Origin: JBBIMP01 sp037444305 | Lineage (GTDB): Bacteria > Acidobacteriota > UBA6911 | Assembly (NCBI GenBank): GCA_037444305.1 | Contig: JBBIMP010000027.1 | Span: 12,212-76,211 of the forward strand | Reading direction: 5' to 3' | DNA length: 64,000 bases | Part shown: piece by piece, positions 35,717-44,118 of the stretch | How positions within the stretch are numbered: position 1 is the first letter of the stretch | How the letters are laid out: each line of letters opens with the position of its first letter | The notes under the pieces: generated by a model | The model's database searches: none | What the model was told of the DNA's origin: nothing | The model's input: only the letters and a program-made list of their open reading frames with translations | Position numbers and translations under genes: made by a program

Positions 35717-36436
35717 ATGACCGGAATCTATCCCAAGGCAAAAGGGAAAACGACAGCGGCGCTTATTGCGGCCTTGCTCCTGCTCCTCGCGCCGGCCGAG
35801 GGCCTCGCGGCCATCGGCTGCACCCTGACCAACCCGGCGCAGGACCTGAAATATCTTTTCCCCGATATGACAACATACCGGGAGGAGGTGCGCGAACTCC
35901 ACCGGATGAAGAACGGGCGGGCGCTCTACAACGTATTGCGAGAAAGGCTGGGGAGCGACCTTGACCCGGTGTACGAAACCTACGAAACGCCCTACACCAT
36001 CTACACCGTGTTCAAGGGGAAGGACGTCGTCGGCATCGTGCACGGCGTCAACGTTCCCGGTGAGGGTGGCGTCATCCAGGTGTTCATCTCCGCGGATCCC
36101 AAGAGCGGCGCCATCCGGCAGGTGTTTTACCAGAGGCTCGAAAGCGTCGTGGCGCGCACGCTGAGAAACCGGGCTTTTCTCGACCAGTTCAAAACCCTGT
36201 CGCTCGCCGACTACTACAAGCACGACTACTACAAGGTTGCCGAACCGGCCAGCGAACAGGACCGGATCGCGAAGCTCAAGAGCCCTCTGCCCGACCAGAG
36301 GGGAAAGAAGGATTACGAAGCCTCCGTGAGAGGAGTGCGCAAGAACCTGATACTGCTGGATATTTTCATCTACGAGCAACGGAACGAGCCGTTTTTCCAG
36401 AGGACCCAGGAAGCCCTGGCCAAAGTTAAGAAGTAA
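35717..36436 (+). CDS. exported FMN-binding-domain-like protein
   Basis: A 239-residue protein with signal peptide about 1-32 (ALIAALLLLLAPAEGLA). The central segment (TPYTIYTVFKG-like block, then VVGIVHGVNVPGEGGVIQVF and DPKSGAIRQVFYQRLES) resembles the FMN_bind fold of NosR/RnfG-type proteins. The usual Ser/Thr-containing covalent flavin attachment motif is not evident, so flavin binding is uncertain. It has a strong AAAGGAGTT site. Its position between a barrel protein and an OB-fold protein in one operon suggests a periplasmic redox or binding role. Confidence 0.6.
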   Translation: MTGIYPKAKGKTTAALIAALLLLLAPAEGLAAIGCTLTNPAQDLKYLFPDMTTYREEVRELHRMKNGRALYNVLRERLGSDLDPVYETYETPYTIYTVFKGKDVVGIVHGVNVPGEGGVIQVFISADPKSGAIRQVFYQRLESVVARTLRNRAFLDQFKTLSLADYYKHDYYKVAEPASEQDRIAKLKSPLPDQRGKKDYEASVRGVRKNLILLDIFIYEQRNEPFFQRTQEALAKVKK

Positions 36437-36447
36437 GGAGGAGTTTC

Positions 36448-36831
36448 ATGAAGAGGATTTTTCTACTTTGCGGCGCCGTGCTGCTGGCGGGCGCCCTGTA
36501 CGCAGCCTGGCGGATGGTCCGCCCGGAACACTTCGGACACGCGTTTGCCGGCGCCCCGGCAGCGGAGGTCCGCACCCTGGCTGCCCAGCCGGAGGCGAAT
36601 CTCGAAAAGGACGTCCGCGTCGAGGGGACCGTCACCCGGCAGTGCCCCGCCACGGGCTGCTGGTTCTACCTGGACGACGGGAAGGGCAACAACATCAGGA
36701 TTGAAATGGGCAAGGTCATCCACAGCCTCCCCAAAAGCGTGGGGAAAAAGGCGGTGGCCGAAGGACGCCTCGTTCTGATGGATGACGAGTACATCTTCGC
36801 CGCCAACGGCGTGGAGTTCAGCAAAAAGTAA
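36448..36831 (+). CDS. exported OB-fold (DUF4920-like) protein
   Basis: A 127-residue protein with an N-terminal membrane segment (3-21). The rest is a small OB-fold with KDVRVEGTVTRQCPATGCWF followed by YLDDGKGNNIRIEMG, a pattern seen in DUF4920-like periplasmic proteins. The CPATGC pair of cysteines could bind a metal or form a disulphide. It starts 11 bases after the FMN-binding-like gene with a GGAGG site. Confidence 0.65.
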   Translation: MKRIFLLCGAVLLAGALYAAWRMVRPEHFGHAFAGAPAAEVRTLAAQPEANLEKDVRVEGTVTRQCPATGCWFYLDDGKGNNIRIEMGKVIHSLPKSVGKKAVAEGRLVLMDDEYIFAANGVEFSKK

Positions 36832-36850
36832 GGATTGAGATCAGGCGGCC

Positions 36851-36875
36851 GTGGGCGGGCGAATGCCCCGCCCAC
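36851..36875 (+). promoter_or_regulatory. perfect 9-bp hairpin inside the operon
   Basis: GTGGGCGGG and CCCGCCCAC flank a seven-base loop (36860-36866), between the OB-fold gene and the permease start. There is no following T-tract, so it is more likely an mRNA processing or stabilising hairpin that separates expression of the ABC genes from the upstream genes than a terminator. Confidence 0.55.
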
Positions 36876-36897
36876 AGCTCCGCCCGGAGAGACACCC

Positions 36898-38145
36898 ATG
36901 CGCTTCGTTTCACTCGCATATAAGAACCTGTTCCGGCGCCCCGTACGTTTCGGCCTGACCGTTGCCGGAATCGCCCTGGCGGTGGCCGTTGCCGTAAGCC
37001 TGGCCGGATTCAATATCGGCTACCAGGAGGCTATCGAGCGGAGCATCGACCGCCTGGGCTTCCAGGTGATGATCATGGCCAAAGGCTGCCCCTACGAGGC
37101 CGCCACCATGATGCTCAAGGGCGGCACCGGGCTGCTCTACCTCCCTTCCGAAACCTACGAGACCGTGAAGGCCGACCCGAACATCCAGAGCATCACCCCG
37201 GTCTTCATCGGGATCGCCGAAAAGGAGATCACCAGCATCCGCGACGATTCGGGCAGCGCTTACGCCATCGTGGCGGGCGTCGAGGTGGACAGTTACCGGG
37301 AAATGAAACCCTGGCTTGACTTCGAAACGGAAAAGGGCTTTGAGGGGGGCCGGTGGTTCGACGAGAACTCCGAGGACGAACTCGTCATGGGCTACGAGGC
37401 CGCCACCTACGAACAGCGCAAGGTCGGCGACACCTTTATGGCTACCATCTGGCCCAACGGCCGGGTGGATCCTCTGGTCAAGCAGTTCAGGATCGTGGGG
37501 GTCTTGAAGCGGACCGGCACCCAGGACGACGGAACCGTCTACCTGCCGCTGAAGGCCGCGCAGAAGTTCTTCAACCGGCCGGACGAACTGACCATTCTCG
37601 GGATCAAGCTCGAGGAGTTCAGCGGCTCGAAGCTCCAGGAGTTCGAGTCGCGCTGGCTCAAACTCCCCGAGGTGCAGGTCGTGAGCCTCGAGCAGGTGAA
37701 AGGCACGCTGGTCATGCTGATCGGGACGGCCCAGGCGATGATCGCCGCCGTGGCCGTCATCGCGATCGTGGTGGCCATCATTGGTGTCATCAACACGATC
37801 CTGATGAGCGTTTACGAGCGGACGGGCGAAATCGGCATCATGAAGGCTATCGGCGCGTTCCGCGGCGACATTTTTCAGCTCATCTGGCTCGAAACCCTGG
37901 CGGTCTGCATCCTGGGCGCGCTCGCCGGCAGCGTGCTGGCCATGGTCGGCTCCAGCCTGGTCGAGGTCGCAATCAAGGCGCTGATCGACATCGGCGTCTC
38001 TGGGAGCATCGTGACCATCACCTGGGACATCCTGGCCTGGGCGATCGCGGGCGCGTTGGTGATAGGTTTCTTCGCCGGGCTCTACCCGGCGTGGCGCGCG
38101 GCTTCGATGATGCCGATCGACGCCATCCGCGAAGGCATCGGATAG
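36898..38145 (+). CDS. FtsX/MacB-type ABC permease
   Basis: A 415-residue permease. Helix about 18-40 (FGLTVAGIALAVAVAVSLAG), a large periplasmic domain to about 275, then three C-terminal helices (280-305, 330-355, 375-400) with the conserved YERTGEIGIMKAIGA coupling segment. The periplasmic domain opens with MIMAKGCPYEAATMMLKGG, a cysteine-containing motif that I associate with a subgroup of these permeases found beside metal or redox genes; this association is from memory and weak. The ATG at 36898 follows GGAGAGACACCC. The ATPase follows 16 bases later. Confidence 0.85.
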   Translation: MRFVSLAYKNLFRRPVRFGLTVAGIALAVAVAVSLAGFNIGYQEAIERSIDRLGFQVMIMAKGCPYEAATMMLKGGTGLLYLPSETYETVKADPNIQSITPVFIGIAEKEITSIRDDSGSAYAIVAGVEVDSYREMKPWLDFETEKGFEGGRWFDENSEDELVMGYEAATYEQRKVGDTFMATIWPNGRVDPLVKQFRIVGVLKRTGTQDDGTVYLPLKAAQKFFNRPDELTILGIKLEEFSGSKLQEFESRWLKLPEVQVVSLEQVKGTLVMLIGTAQAMIAAVAVIAIVVAIIGVINTILMSVYERTGEIGIMKAIGAFRGDIFQLIWLETLAVCILGALAGSVLAMVGSSLVEVAIKALIDIGVSGSIVTITWDILAWAIAGALVIGFFAGLYPAWRAASMMPIDAIREGIG

Positions 38146-38161
38146 GAGGACGGAGACACTC

Positions 38162-38878
38162 ATGAACAGCTCAAACGCAGTGATCATGGAAGCGCGGGAT
38201 CTGAAGCGCCACTACCGGAGAGGCAGTGAAATCGTGAAGGCGGTCGACGGGATCGATCTCGACATTCACGGGGGCGAGATGATCTCGATCCTCGGCCCGT
38301 CGGGCTCGGGCAAAACGACGCTCATCCACCTGCTGTCTTGCCTCGATTCGCCCACCGAGGGAACGCTCTCGGTCATGGGTACGCCGGTGGCGGGACTCAC
38401 CGAAGACCAGCTTACCGGCATCCGCCGCGGCACGCTCGGCTTCGTTTTCCAAAAGTTCTATCTTCTTCCCACCCTTACCGTGGCGGAAAACGTGGAGCTG
38501 CCGCTGATGTTCTACCGCCAGCCGGTCAGCCGCGCGGCCACGATGGAGATTCTGCGCATGGTGGGGCTCGAGGACCGTGCAAGCCATCTCCCGAAGGAGC
38601 TTTCAGGCGGGCAGATGCAGAGGGTGGCGATCGCGCGCGCCCTCATCGTGCGGCCCAAAATCCTCATCGCCGACGAACCCACGGGAAATCTCGACTCGGA
38701 GAACGGTCACGCCATTTTCGAACTCTTCCGCAGCCTGGTCCGCGAGCACGGGATCACCGTCCTGGTAACCACCCACAACCTCGCCCTTGGGTACCAAGCC
38801 GACCGCATCGTCACGCTGCAGGACGGCAGGGTGCTGCAGGAGGAAAAAGGTCCGAAGGCTTACCAGCAGGTTCACTGA
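38162..38878 (+). CDS. ABC ATPase, LolD/MacB type
   Basis: A 238-residue ATP-binding subunit with Walker A GPSGSGKTTLIHLLS, signature LSGGQMQRVAIARA, Walker B ILIADEPTGNLDS and H-loop VTTHN. It is the last gene of the operon and the partner of the preceding FtsX-type permease. Members of the class drive lipoprotein release, efflux via an outer-membrane partner, or mechanotransmission. Confidence 0.92.
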   Translation: MNSSNAVIMEARDLKRHYRRGSEIVKAVDGIDLDIHGGEMISILGPSGSGKTTLIHLLSCLDSPTEGTLSVMGTPVAGLTEDQLTGIRRGTLGFVFQKFYLLPTLTVAENVELPLMFYRQPVSRAATMEILRMVGLEDRASHLPKELSGGQMQRVAIARALIVRPKILIADEPTGNLDSENGHAIFELFRSLVREHGITVLVTTHNLALGYQADRIVTLQDGRVLQEEKGPKAYQQVH

Positions 38879-39102
38879 AGGGACTTCCCACTGAAAGCCA
38901 TGAGGACGAGGGAAAACCAGGGCCGCATCACCTGTAGCGAAGCCGTCGCGAGACTGAAGACTATGGGCGATGCGCATCACTCCCGAGAACCGGCCGGAGC
39001 CGTCGAACAGGTACTTGGCTGCGCCTTACGCGATGCCGGAGTGGATGAACCGGAAGTAGAGCCCGGCAATCACCCAACGGACCAGCAAGACGAGATTGAT
39101 CA

Positions 39103-39555
39103 TCAGAACGCGCGTTTATCACCCGGGCCTTCGAGGGGATTCCACACACGAACAAATCCAAGCCCCTCAAAGTCCTTGATGTTCGAGGTGGCGAATTCGG
39201 TGACGCCATGATGGCGCAGCGTAAATGCCAACCGGGCATCGAGGATGCGGCGGAATGCAAAATCCATCCTGGCGGCCAACCGCCATACTTCGGGCATAAC
39301 AGGGGCGGAGTCCACCAACATCCACCGCGGATGGTCTCGAAACCGGTCACACCATGCCACGGCCCCAGGGGCTGCCAAAGGCTTGGGGAAGATCCGGGGA
39401 TTCCTCAACTTTAGATAGAGTTCTACCAGCATAAGTTCGCATATCACAACATCGTCACGGGTGGAGAGGGATTCGAGGAACCGGCGTGCAGGGGTGTGCT
39501 CTGCCAGTGAGGAGTTGGCCGCATACACGGCCAGATTGGTGTCGAAGGAAATCAT
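39103..39555 (-). CDS. vapC: VapC-like PIN-domain toxin
   Basis: A 150-residue PIN-domain ribonuclease. The acidic catalytic set is present: Asp5 in ISFDTNLAVYAA, glutamates in CELMLVELYLKL, and the late Asp in ARLAFTLRHHGVTEFATSN with a following KDFEGLG. VapC toxins cleave tRNA or rRNA when freed from their antitoxin. Its ATG overlaps the antitoxin stop by four bases, the usual coupled arrangement. Confidence 0.9.
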   Translation of the reverse strand: MISFDTNLAVYAANSSLAEHTPARRFLESLSTRDDVVICELMLVELYLKLRNPRIFPKPLAAPGAVAWCDRFRDHPRWMLVDSAPVMPEVWRLAARMDFAFRRILDARLAFTLRHHGVTEFATSNIKDFEGLGFVRVWNPLEGPGDKRAF

Positions 39556-39797
39556 GCCGGCGCTTCGTCCTCGTGGCTTAATACGGACCAATCGGCCTGG
39601 GGAACCAGCGGTTCTCCCATCGGTACGGCGTCGGGAAGCTGCCACAGTTCCGCAGATTCCCGAGGCGGCGGATTTACGCGCGTCATGTATTCGAGACCGC
39701 GCCGGATAATCTCGGCGAAGGACCATTCCTTGGCTGCTGCGACCCTCTTGGCCCTGTGGTACAGCTCGTCAGGGATCTGCACTTGCGTTTTTATCAT
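39552..39797 (-). CDS. vapB: VapB-like ribbon-helix-helix antitoxin
   Basis: An 81-residue protein starting MIKTQVQIPDELYHRAKR, a ribbon-helix-helix DNA-binding N-terminus, followed by EWSFAEIIRRGLEYM and an acidic/tryptophan-containing C-terminal tail that would wrap the toxin. The ATG at 39797 lies inside a direct repeat that is probably its own operator. It is transcribed first and translationally coupled to the toxin. Confidence 0.85.
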   Translation of the reverse strand: MIKTQVQIPDELYHRAKRVAAAKEWSFAEIIRRGLEYMTRVNPPPRESAELWQLPDAVPMGEPLVPQADWSVLSHEDEAPA

Positions 39798-39820
39798 GAT
39801 GGCATATTGCCATGATGGCA
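39795..39820 (-). promoter_or_regulatory. direct-repeat operator candidate at the vapBC start
   Basis: Two exact copies of CATGATGGCA (plus strand) at 39795-39804 and 39811-39820, centre to centre 16 bases, overlap the antitoxin start codon. Ribbon-helix-helix antitoxins bind short repeated boxes at their own promoters, so autoregulation is likely. Confidence 0.6.
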
Positions 39821-39823
39821 GTT

Positions 39824-40207
39824 TTATGTCAATTGACGGTACTGTGGCCGTGCAACTGAGTGAAGTTGCTGGAGAAATCCGACCGCAGACAGACCAAATC
39901 CGAACAGAAGGGTGAACGCCAGCAGGACGACCATCAGACTCGGGAAAAAGGCTCCGGGAGTACCCCCTGCGTGGTGCGTCCAGGAATTCCAAAGCACTGC
40001 CCATGAATCACGCGCTCTCGAGGCATTGGCGATGAAGGACCATGACAATACAAATTCAATCGGCCGACCGAAAAGCTGCGCTAGCTTAAATGCCAATGGC
40101 AGACTGGGATCGTCCTCCCCGGTCTCGATGGCAAGATACCCCTCACTCCCGACAAAAATGCGCTCTGCCGTCTGCCGATCGCGTATCATGGCAGCGTCAT
40201 TAATCAA
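39824..40207 (-). pseudogene. degenerate Xre-type regulator / membrane frame
   Basis: A 127-residue frame. Residues about 28-55 read AIETGEDDPSLPLAFKLAQL and FGRPIE, the second half of the helix-turn-helix of small Xre regulators in which I-E-x-G-x-x-x-P-S-L-P-L-A-F-K-L-A is typical. The recognition helix in front is unrecognisable (TAERIFVGSEGYL). The C-terminal half is a membrane segment (SLMVVLLAFTLLFGFGLSAV). It is either a decayed regulator fused to membrane sequence or an unusual membrane-bound regulator; decay seems likelier. Confidence 0.45.
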
Positions 40208-40234
40208 GCTGTGTCATGAATCGAGGATCCGACA

Positions 40235-42469
40235 ATGAACCCGCGCTTCCTTAAAGCCGTGACGGCAACCGCCCTCCTGATGATCTCAATCGCGCTGCCC
40301 GATGCGGACTCCCCCGCCGCCTCGGCCACCGGTGAAGAGCTGGCCAGGCAGGCCCTCATCCGGCGAGATTCCTTCGGCATCCCGCACATCCTCGCCCGAT
40401 CGGAAGAAGCAGCGGCCTTCGCCTTCGGGTATGCCCAGGCGGAAGACCACTGCCTGCAGATCGCCCGCGCCTACGTCAGCGCGCGCGGCGAAGAGGCAAG
40501 AACATTCGGGACGGGCATTGAGAGCGACCTGCTGGTTAAGCTTTACGACGTACGCGCAGAGGCCCGCACGGATCTTCGGCGCGTCGGCTCCACCTACCGG
40601 AAAATCGTCAATGCCTTCGCGGAGGGGATAAACAGGTACGTCGAGCAGCACCGCGCGGAGCTGCCGCCGTGGATCCCGAGGTTCACCGGCGAAGATGTCA
40701 TGGCATCCCGCCGCGCCGGAGCCGTGCGTACCGCCTTTTCCCAAGGCACGGTGAGGGCGTTGCAGCGGAAGTACGCGCCGCAGCAACCGAGCACCCGCGA
40801 GACCTCGCCGCCCCCATGGTCGGCGGTGGACCTTGCAGCGGATGAAGGATCCTCCGAGGATTCGTGGCCCCGGGAAGAACAACCCGGCTCCAACGCTTTT
40901 GCTCTTGCGGGTTCGAGAACCACTTCGGGCAAACCGATCCTGCTGGGAAACCCGCACCTGAACTGGTCTTCGCTCTATTGGGAGGCACACGTAACGGTTC
41001 CCGGCAAAATTGATTTCTTTGGCTCCACCCTGGCCGGAATCCCCATCCTCAGGGCCGGCTTCAACGAACGCCTCGGGTGGGTGACGACCAACAACTCCCC
41101 GGACGTGTCCGACGTCTACGCATTGCCGCTCGATCCCCTCAAGCTCGATCACTACATCTTCAACGGAAAGTCGCGGCCGCTGACGAAGAGGGAGATCTCG
41201 GCCGAGGTCAAAAACACGGACGGTTCCACCAGAACGGAAACCAAGACCTACTGGGAATCGCACCTCGGCAAAATCCTGTATCGGACAGCCGACAAGGTTT
41301 TCGCCGTCACCTCGACCCAAATCGACGCGTTCCAGTACTACGAAGGCTTCTACACGCTGAGCAAGGCGCGCAACCTGAAACAGTGGCTGTCGGTCATGAA
41401 GCGCAATATGGTCCCGACGTCCAATTTCACCTATGCGGACGTCGACGGCAATATTCTTTATGTTTGGAATGCCCGGGTGGCCAAACGTCCGGATGACGGG
41501 ACCGATTACAGTCTCGACATTCCGGCCGAAACAGGCCGGTATGTCTGGCGAAAACTGATGAAGTTTTCCGAGTTCCCCCGATTGCTCAATCCCTCAGGCG
41601 GGTATATCCAGAACTGCAACAATCCCCCGTGGTACACGTCGCTCAGGAATCCAATCGATCCCCGGGCTTTCCCCTCCTGGCTGGAGGAAGAACGCGGCCT
41701 GGCGCTGCGCCCGCAGATCGCGCTGGAAATGCTGGCAGGCCGCGAGAAGCATTCGTTCGACGACGTGGTCGAATTGAAATACAACACGCGCATGCTTCTG
41801 GCAGACCGGGTAAAGCCGGACCTCGTAAAATCTCTTCGCGCGGTTGAGCAGCCTTCGGAGGAGATCACCAGCGGCCTGAAGACGATCGAGGCCTGGGACA
41901 ACCGTGTTTCCGCCGGCAGCCGCGGCGCCGTGCTTTTCCAGCGTTTCTGGGACAGTTACGCTGCCGGCAATGCCAAACCCTATGCTGTCGCATGGGACGC
42001 ATCGAATCCGGCAGGCACTCCCTCCGGCATAAGCGATGCCGCCCTGGCCATCAAACGCTTTGAAGATGCCGTCAAATCAACACGGGCGGCCTTCGGCTCA
42101 GAGGCCGTCGCGTGGGGCGACGTCCACCGCTACCGGTTCGCTGGCGTCGACCTTCCCGGCGATGGGGCCAACGGAACCTATGGGCTCTTCCGCGTCATGC
42201 GTTTCATCGACCAGCCGGACGGCAAGCGCGTGGCCGGACAGGTTCGTGAGAACGAATCCCCCATCGGCTTCGGCGATGCCTGGGTGCTTGCCGTAGAGTT
42301 CACGCAACCCATCCGCGCCCAATCCATCGTCGCCTACGGCCAGACTACCCGCACCGCTTCGCGTCACAGCAGCGACCAGATAGGAATCTTCGCCGGGCAC
42401 AAACTCCGGCCGGTCTGGTTCAGCGAAGCGGAGATCCGGGCCAATCTGGAGCGGGAGTACCACCCCTGA
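40235..42469 (+). CDS. penicillin-acylase-family amidohydrolase (N-terminal nucleophile)
   Basis: A 744-residue periplasmic Ntn-hydrolase. Signal peptide about 1-32 (ending PDADSPAASA). The alpha chain spans roughly to 200. A linker precedes QPGSNAFALAG, where Ser219 would be the autocatalytically exposed nucleophile of the beta chain; KPILLGNPHLNW follows as in the family. The set includes penicillin acylases and the acyl-homoserine-lactone acylases PvdQ and QuiP, so the substrate could be an amide antibiotic or a quorum signal. No cluster partner identifies it. Confidence 0.88.
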   Translation: MNPRFLKAVTATALLMISIALPDADSPAASATGEELARQALIRRDSFGIPHILARSEEAAAFAFGYAQAEDHCLQIARAYVSARGEEARTFGTGIESDLLVKLYDVRAEARTDLRRVGSTYRKIVNAFAEGINRYVEQHRAELPPWIPRFTGEDVMASRRAGAVRTAFSQGTVRALQRKYAPQQPSTRETSPPPWSAVDLAADEGSSEDSWPREEQPGSNAFALAGSRTTSGKPILLGNPHLNWSSLYWEAHVTVPGKIDFFGSTLAGIPILRAGFNERLGWVTTNNSPDVSDVYALPLDPLKLDHYIFNGKSRPLTKREISAEVKNTDGSTRTETKTYWESHLGKILYRTADKVFAVTSTQIDAFQYYEGFYTLSKARNLKQWLSVMKRNMVPTSNFTYADVDGNILYVWNARVAKRPDDGTDYSLDIPAETGRYVWRKLMKFSEFPRLLNPSGGYIQNCNNPPWYTSLRNPIDPRAFPSWLEEERGLALRPQIALEMLAGREKHSFDDVVELKYNTRMLLADRVKPDLVKSLRAVEQPSEEITSGLKTIEAWDNRVSAGSRGAVLFQRFWDSYAAGNAKPYAVAWDASNPAGTPSGISDAALAIKRFEDAVKSTRAAFGSEAVAWGDVHRYRFAGVDLPGDGANGTYGLFRVMRFIDQPDGKRVAGQVRENESPIGFGDAWVLAVEFTQPIRAQSIVAYGQTTRTASRHSSDQIGIFAGHKLRPVWFSEAEIRANLEREYHP

Positions 42470-42519
42470 TCCGCATGATTGCTGGATGCGCGGCAAGGAT
42501 CCATTCAGGAAAGAAAAGT

Positions 42520-42586
42520 TACAGGACACGGAAGAACGCGGATTCAGCCTGGTTCTTTCCGTGTTCGTCCGCGTTCCGCTGATTAG
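42520..42586. repeat. intergenic palindromic repeat between convergent genes
   Basis: Two inverted arms, GGACACGGAAGAACGCGG (near 42525) and its relative around TTCCGTGTTCGTCCGCGTTCC (ending near 42578), surround a short loop. The sequence on the minus strand (AATCAGCGGAACGCGGACGA) resembles a widespread short intergenic repeat type in large bacterial genomes. It may act as a two-way terminator, since the genes on either side converge here. Confidence 0.5.
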
Positions 42587-44070
42587 GGCTTCTGGAGTCC
42601 CGCAGCGACCGTTTCCCAGTCGACCTCGACCAGTTTGCCGTCGATGTAGTCGAAGACATGGTACTCGGGAACGACCTTGACCCTGTGACTGAATGCCTCG
42701 AGGTCGCGATTCGGCCCGGCCCACACCTCCAGCCCGGTCTGGGGCTTCCGGTAGTACAGATGGATCGCCTGGTGCAGGGCCCAGTCGTTGTAAGGATCCC
42801 GTAGAAAGAGAAGTGCGGCGCCGTCTTTGAAGCTTGGGTATCGGGCGAAAAAGTCGTGTTCAAAATTTCTCCTGGCCTCTCCCGGGATCAGAAATGTGTG
42901 CGTCACGTCGTGAAGGACGCGTGCGTGATGGAGCTTTACCAGACCGGCCAGGCAGAGCAGCACGCCGGCTGCTGCCGCAGCCACCCGGAACCGGCGTATG
43001 GCCGGCCGATCATCCGTTGCGGCTTTCCAGATCCTTCCGCCCAGCTCGGCCAGAAGTGCGCCAAGGTACAATCCCAGGCCGGCCATCGGGATATAGAGGA
43101 AAAAGCCGGATGTGCGCGGCAAGGGCAGAACCGGCGACAGCGCCGCCAGGAACCAGATCCACCCGAAGAGCATGTGCCGGCTGCGCAGAAGCAGGGCTGC
43201 CGCCAGCATCGCGACGAATAGCGTCAACAACTGCCATATAGCCGGGACAAAGGCGCCGTAGGTCAGGCGTCCCACATAGTCGGCCAGATTGGCAAAAATG
43301 GTCTCGTCGAAGTGGTAGACAAACAGCGGACTCTCGAACGGATTCGAGCGCGTCCTGCCGATTGCCGCGGCAATCGCCACCGCAAAAAATGGCAGGAGAC
43401 GGAGAAAAGGCGACAATAGCCTCGCACTTCTCCTGCGGCCGTTGCGCGCATAAATCCACTCCCAGGCCAGCAGCAGCGCCGGAAGCGTCACCGCCATCTC
43501 CTTTCCGCCGATGGCCAAGATGTAGACCACGAGCGCCGCGCCCAGCAGCGCCCGGCGCTTCCGCCGCTCCTTCCCGAAATGGGACATGTACAGGTGGAAA
43601 CTGACAAGCATCAGGCCGAAGGCCAGTTGATCGTAGACCGTGCCGAAGTTGTACCAGATCTCCCTCAGGGCGCCGTGCAGCGAGGCGATCGCCCCCGCGA
43701 GGGTGGCCAGCGGGATACTGCCCGTCAGCCGCAAGAGCAACCAGAAAAAAAGCGCCGTGTTGGCGGCGAAGATCAGCAGGCCGGTGGCGTAATAGGGAAG
43801 CGCGTCGGCAGTCCCAAAGAGAGCATAGAGACTGAGGTACAGGCACCCGCCGACGGGCCGTCGATAGGGCAGAAAGAACAGTACGCTGCGCTCCAGGGCC
43901 TCCGACGGCGGCCGCTGATAGTAGTGGTAGTCGATGTTGCCCACATCGTCCCAGTCGAAATAGCAGCCCAGCGCCGGCAGCACCACGGGCATGACGTAGA
44001 GGTACACCGCTATGACGAAGAGGATTCGCCATCCGGCTCTTTCGATGCCGAACTCCACTGACTGACGCAT
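42583..44070 (-). CDS. polytopic membrane protein (GT-C-like)
   Basis: A 495-residue inner-membrane protein with about ten helices (first 14-36). The early motif GCYFDWDDVGNIDYHYYQRP has the acidic Asp-rich first loop of GT-C glycosyltransferases such as PMT/ArnT-like enzymes, and the C-terminus is soluble. Glycosyl transfer from a lipid-linked sugar is possible but unproven. It ends the minus-strand run that starts with the ECF sigma factor; its TAA stop abuts a palindromic repeat. Confidence 0.65.
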   Translation of the reverse strand: MRQSVEFGIERAGWRILFVIAVYLYVMPVVLPALGCYFDWDDVGNIDYHYYQRPPSEALERSVLFFLPYRRPVGGCLYLSLYALFGTADALPYYATGLLIFAANTALFFWLLLRLTGSIPLATLAGAIASLHGALREIWYNFGTVYDQLAFGLMLVSFHLYMSHFGKERRKRRALLGAALVVYILAIGGKEMAVTLPALLLAWEWIYARNGRRRSARLLSPFLRLLPFFAVAIAAAIGRTRSNPFESPLFVYHFDETIFANLADYVGRLTYGAFVPAIWQLLTLFVAMLAAALLLRSRHMLFGWIWFLAALSPVLPLPRTSGFFLYIPMAGLGLYLGALLAELGGRIWKAATDDRPAIRRFRVAAAAAGVLLCLAGLVKLHHARVLHDVTHTFLIPGEARRNFEHDFFARYPSFKDGAALLFLRDPYNDWALHQAIHLYYRKPQTGLEVWAGPNRDLEAFSHRVKVVPEYHVFDYIDGKLVEVDWETVAAGLQKP

Positions 44071-44118
44071 GCCGAGATCCCCGATTCGTGATTGTATGGA
44101 TGGGATGACGGACGCCTG

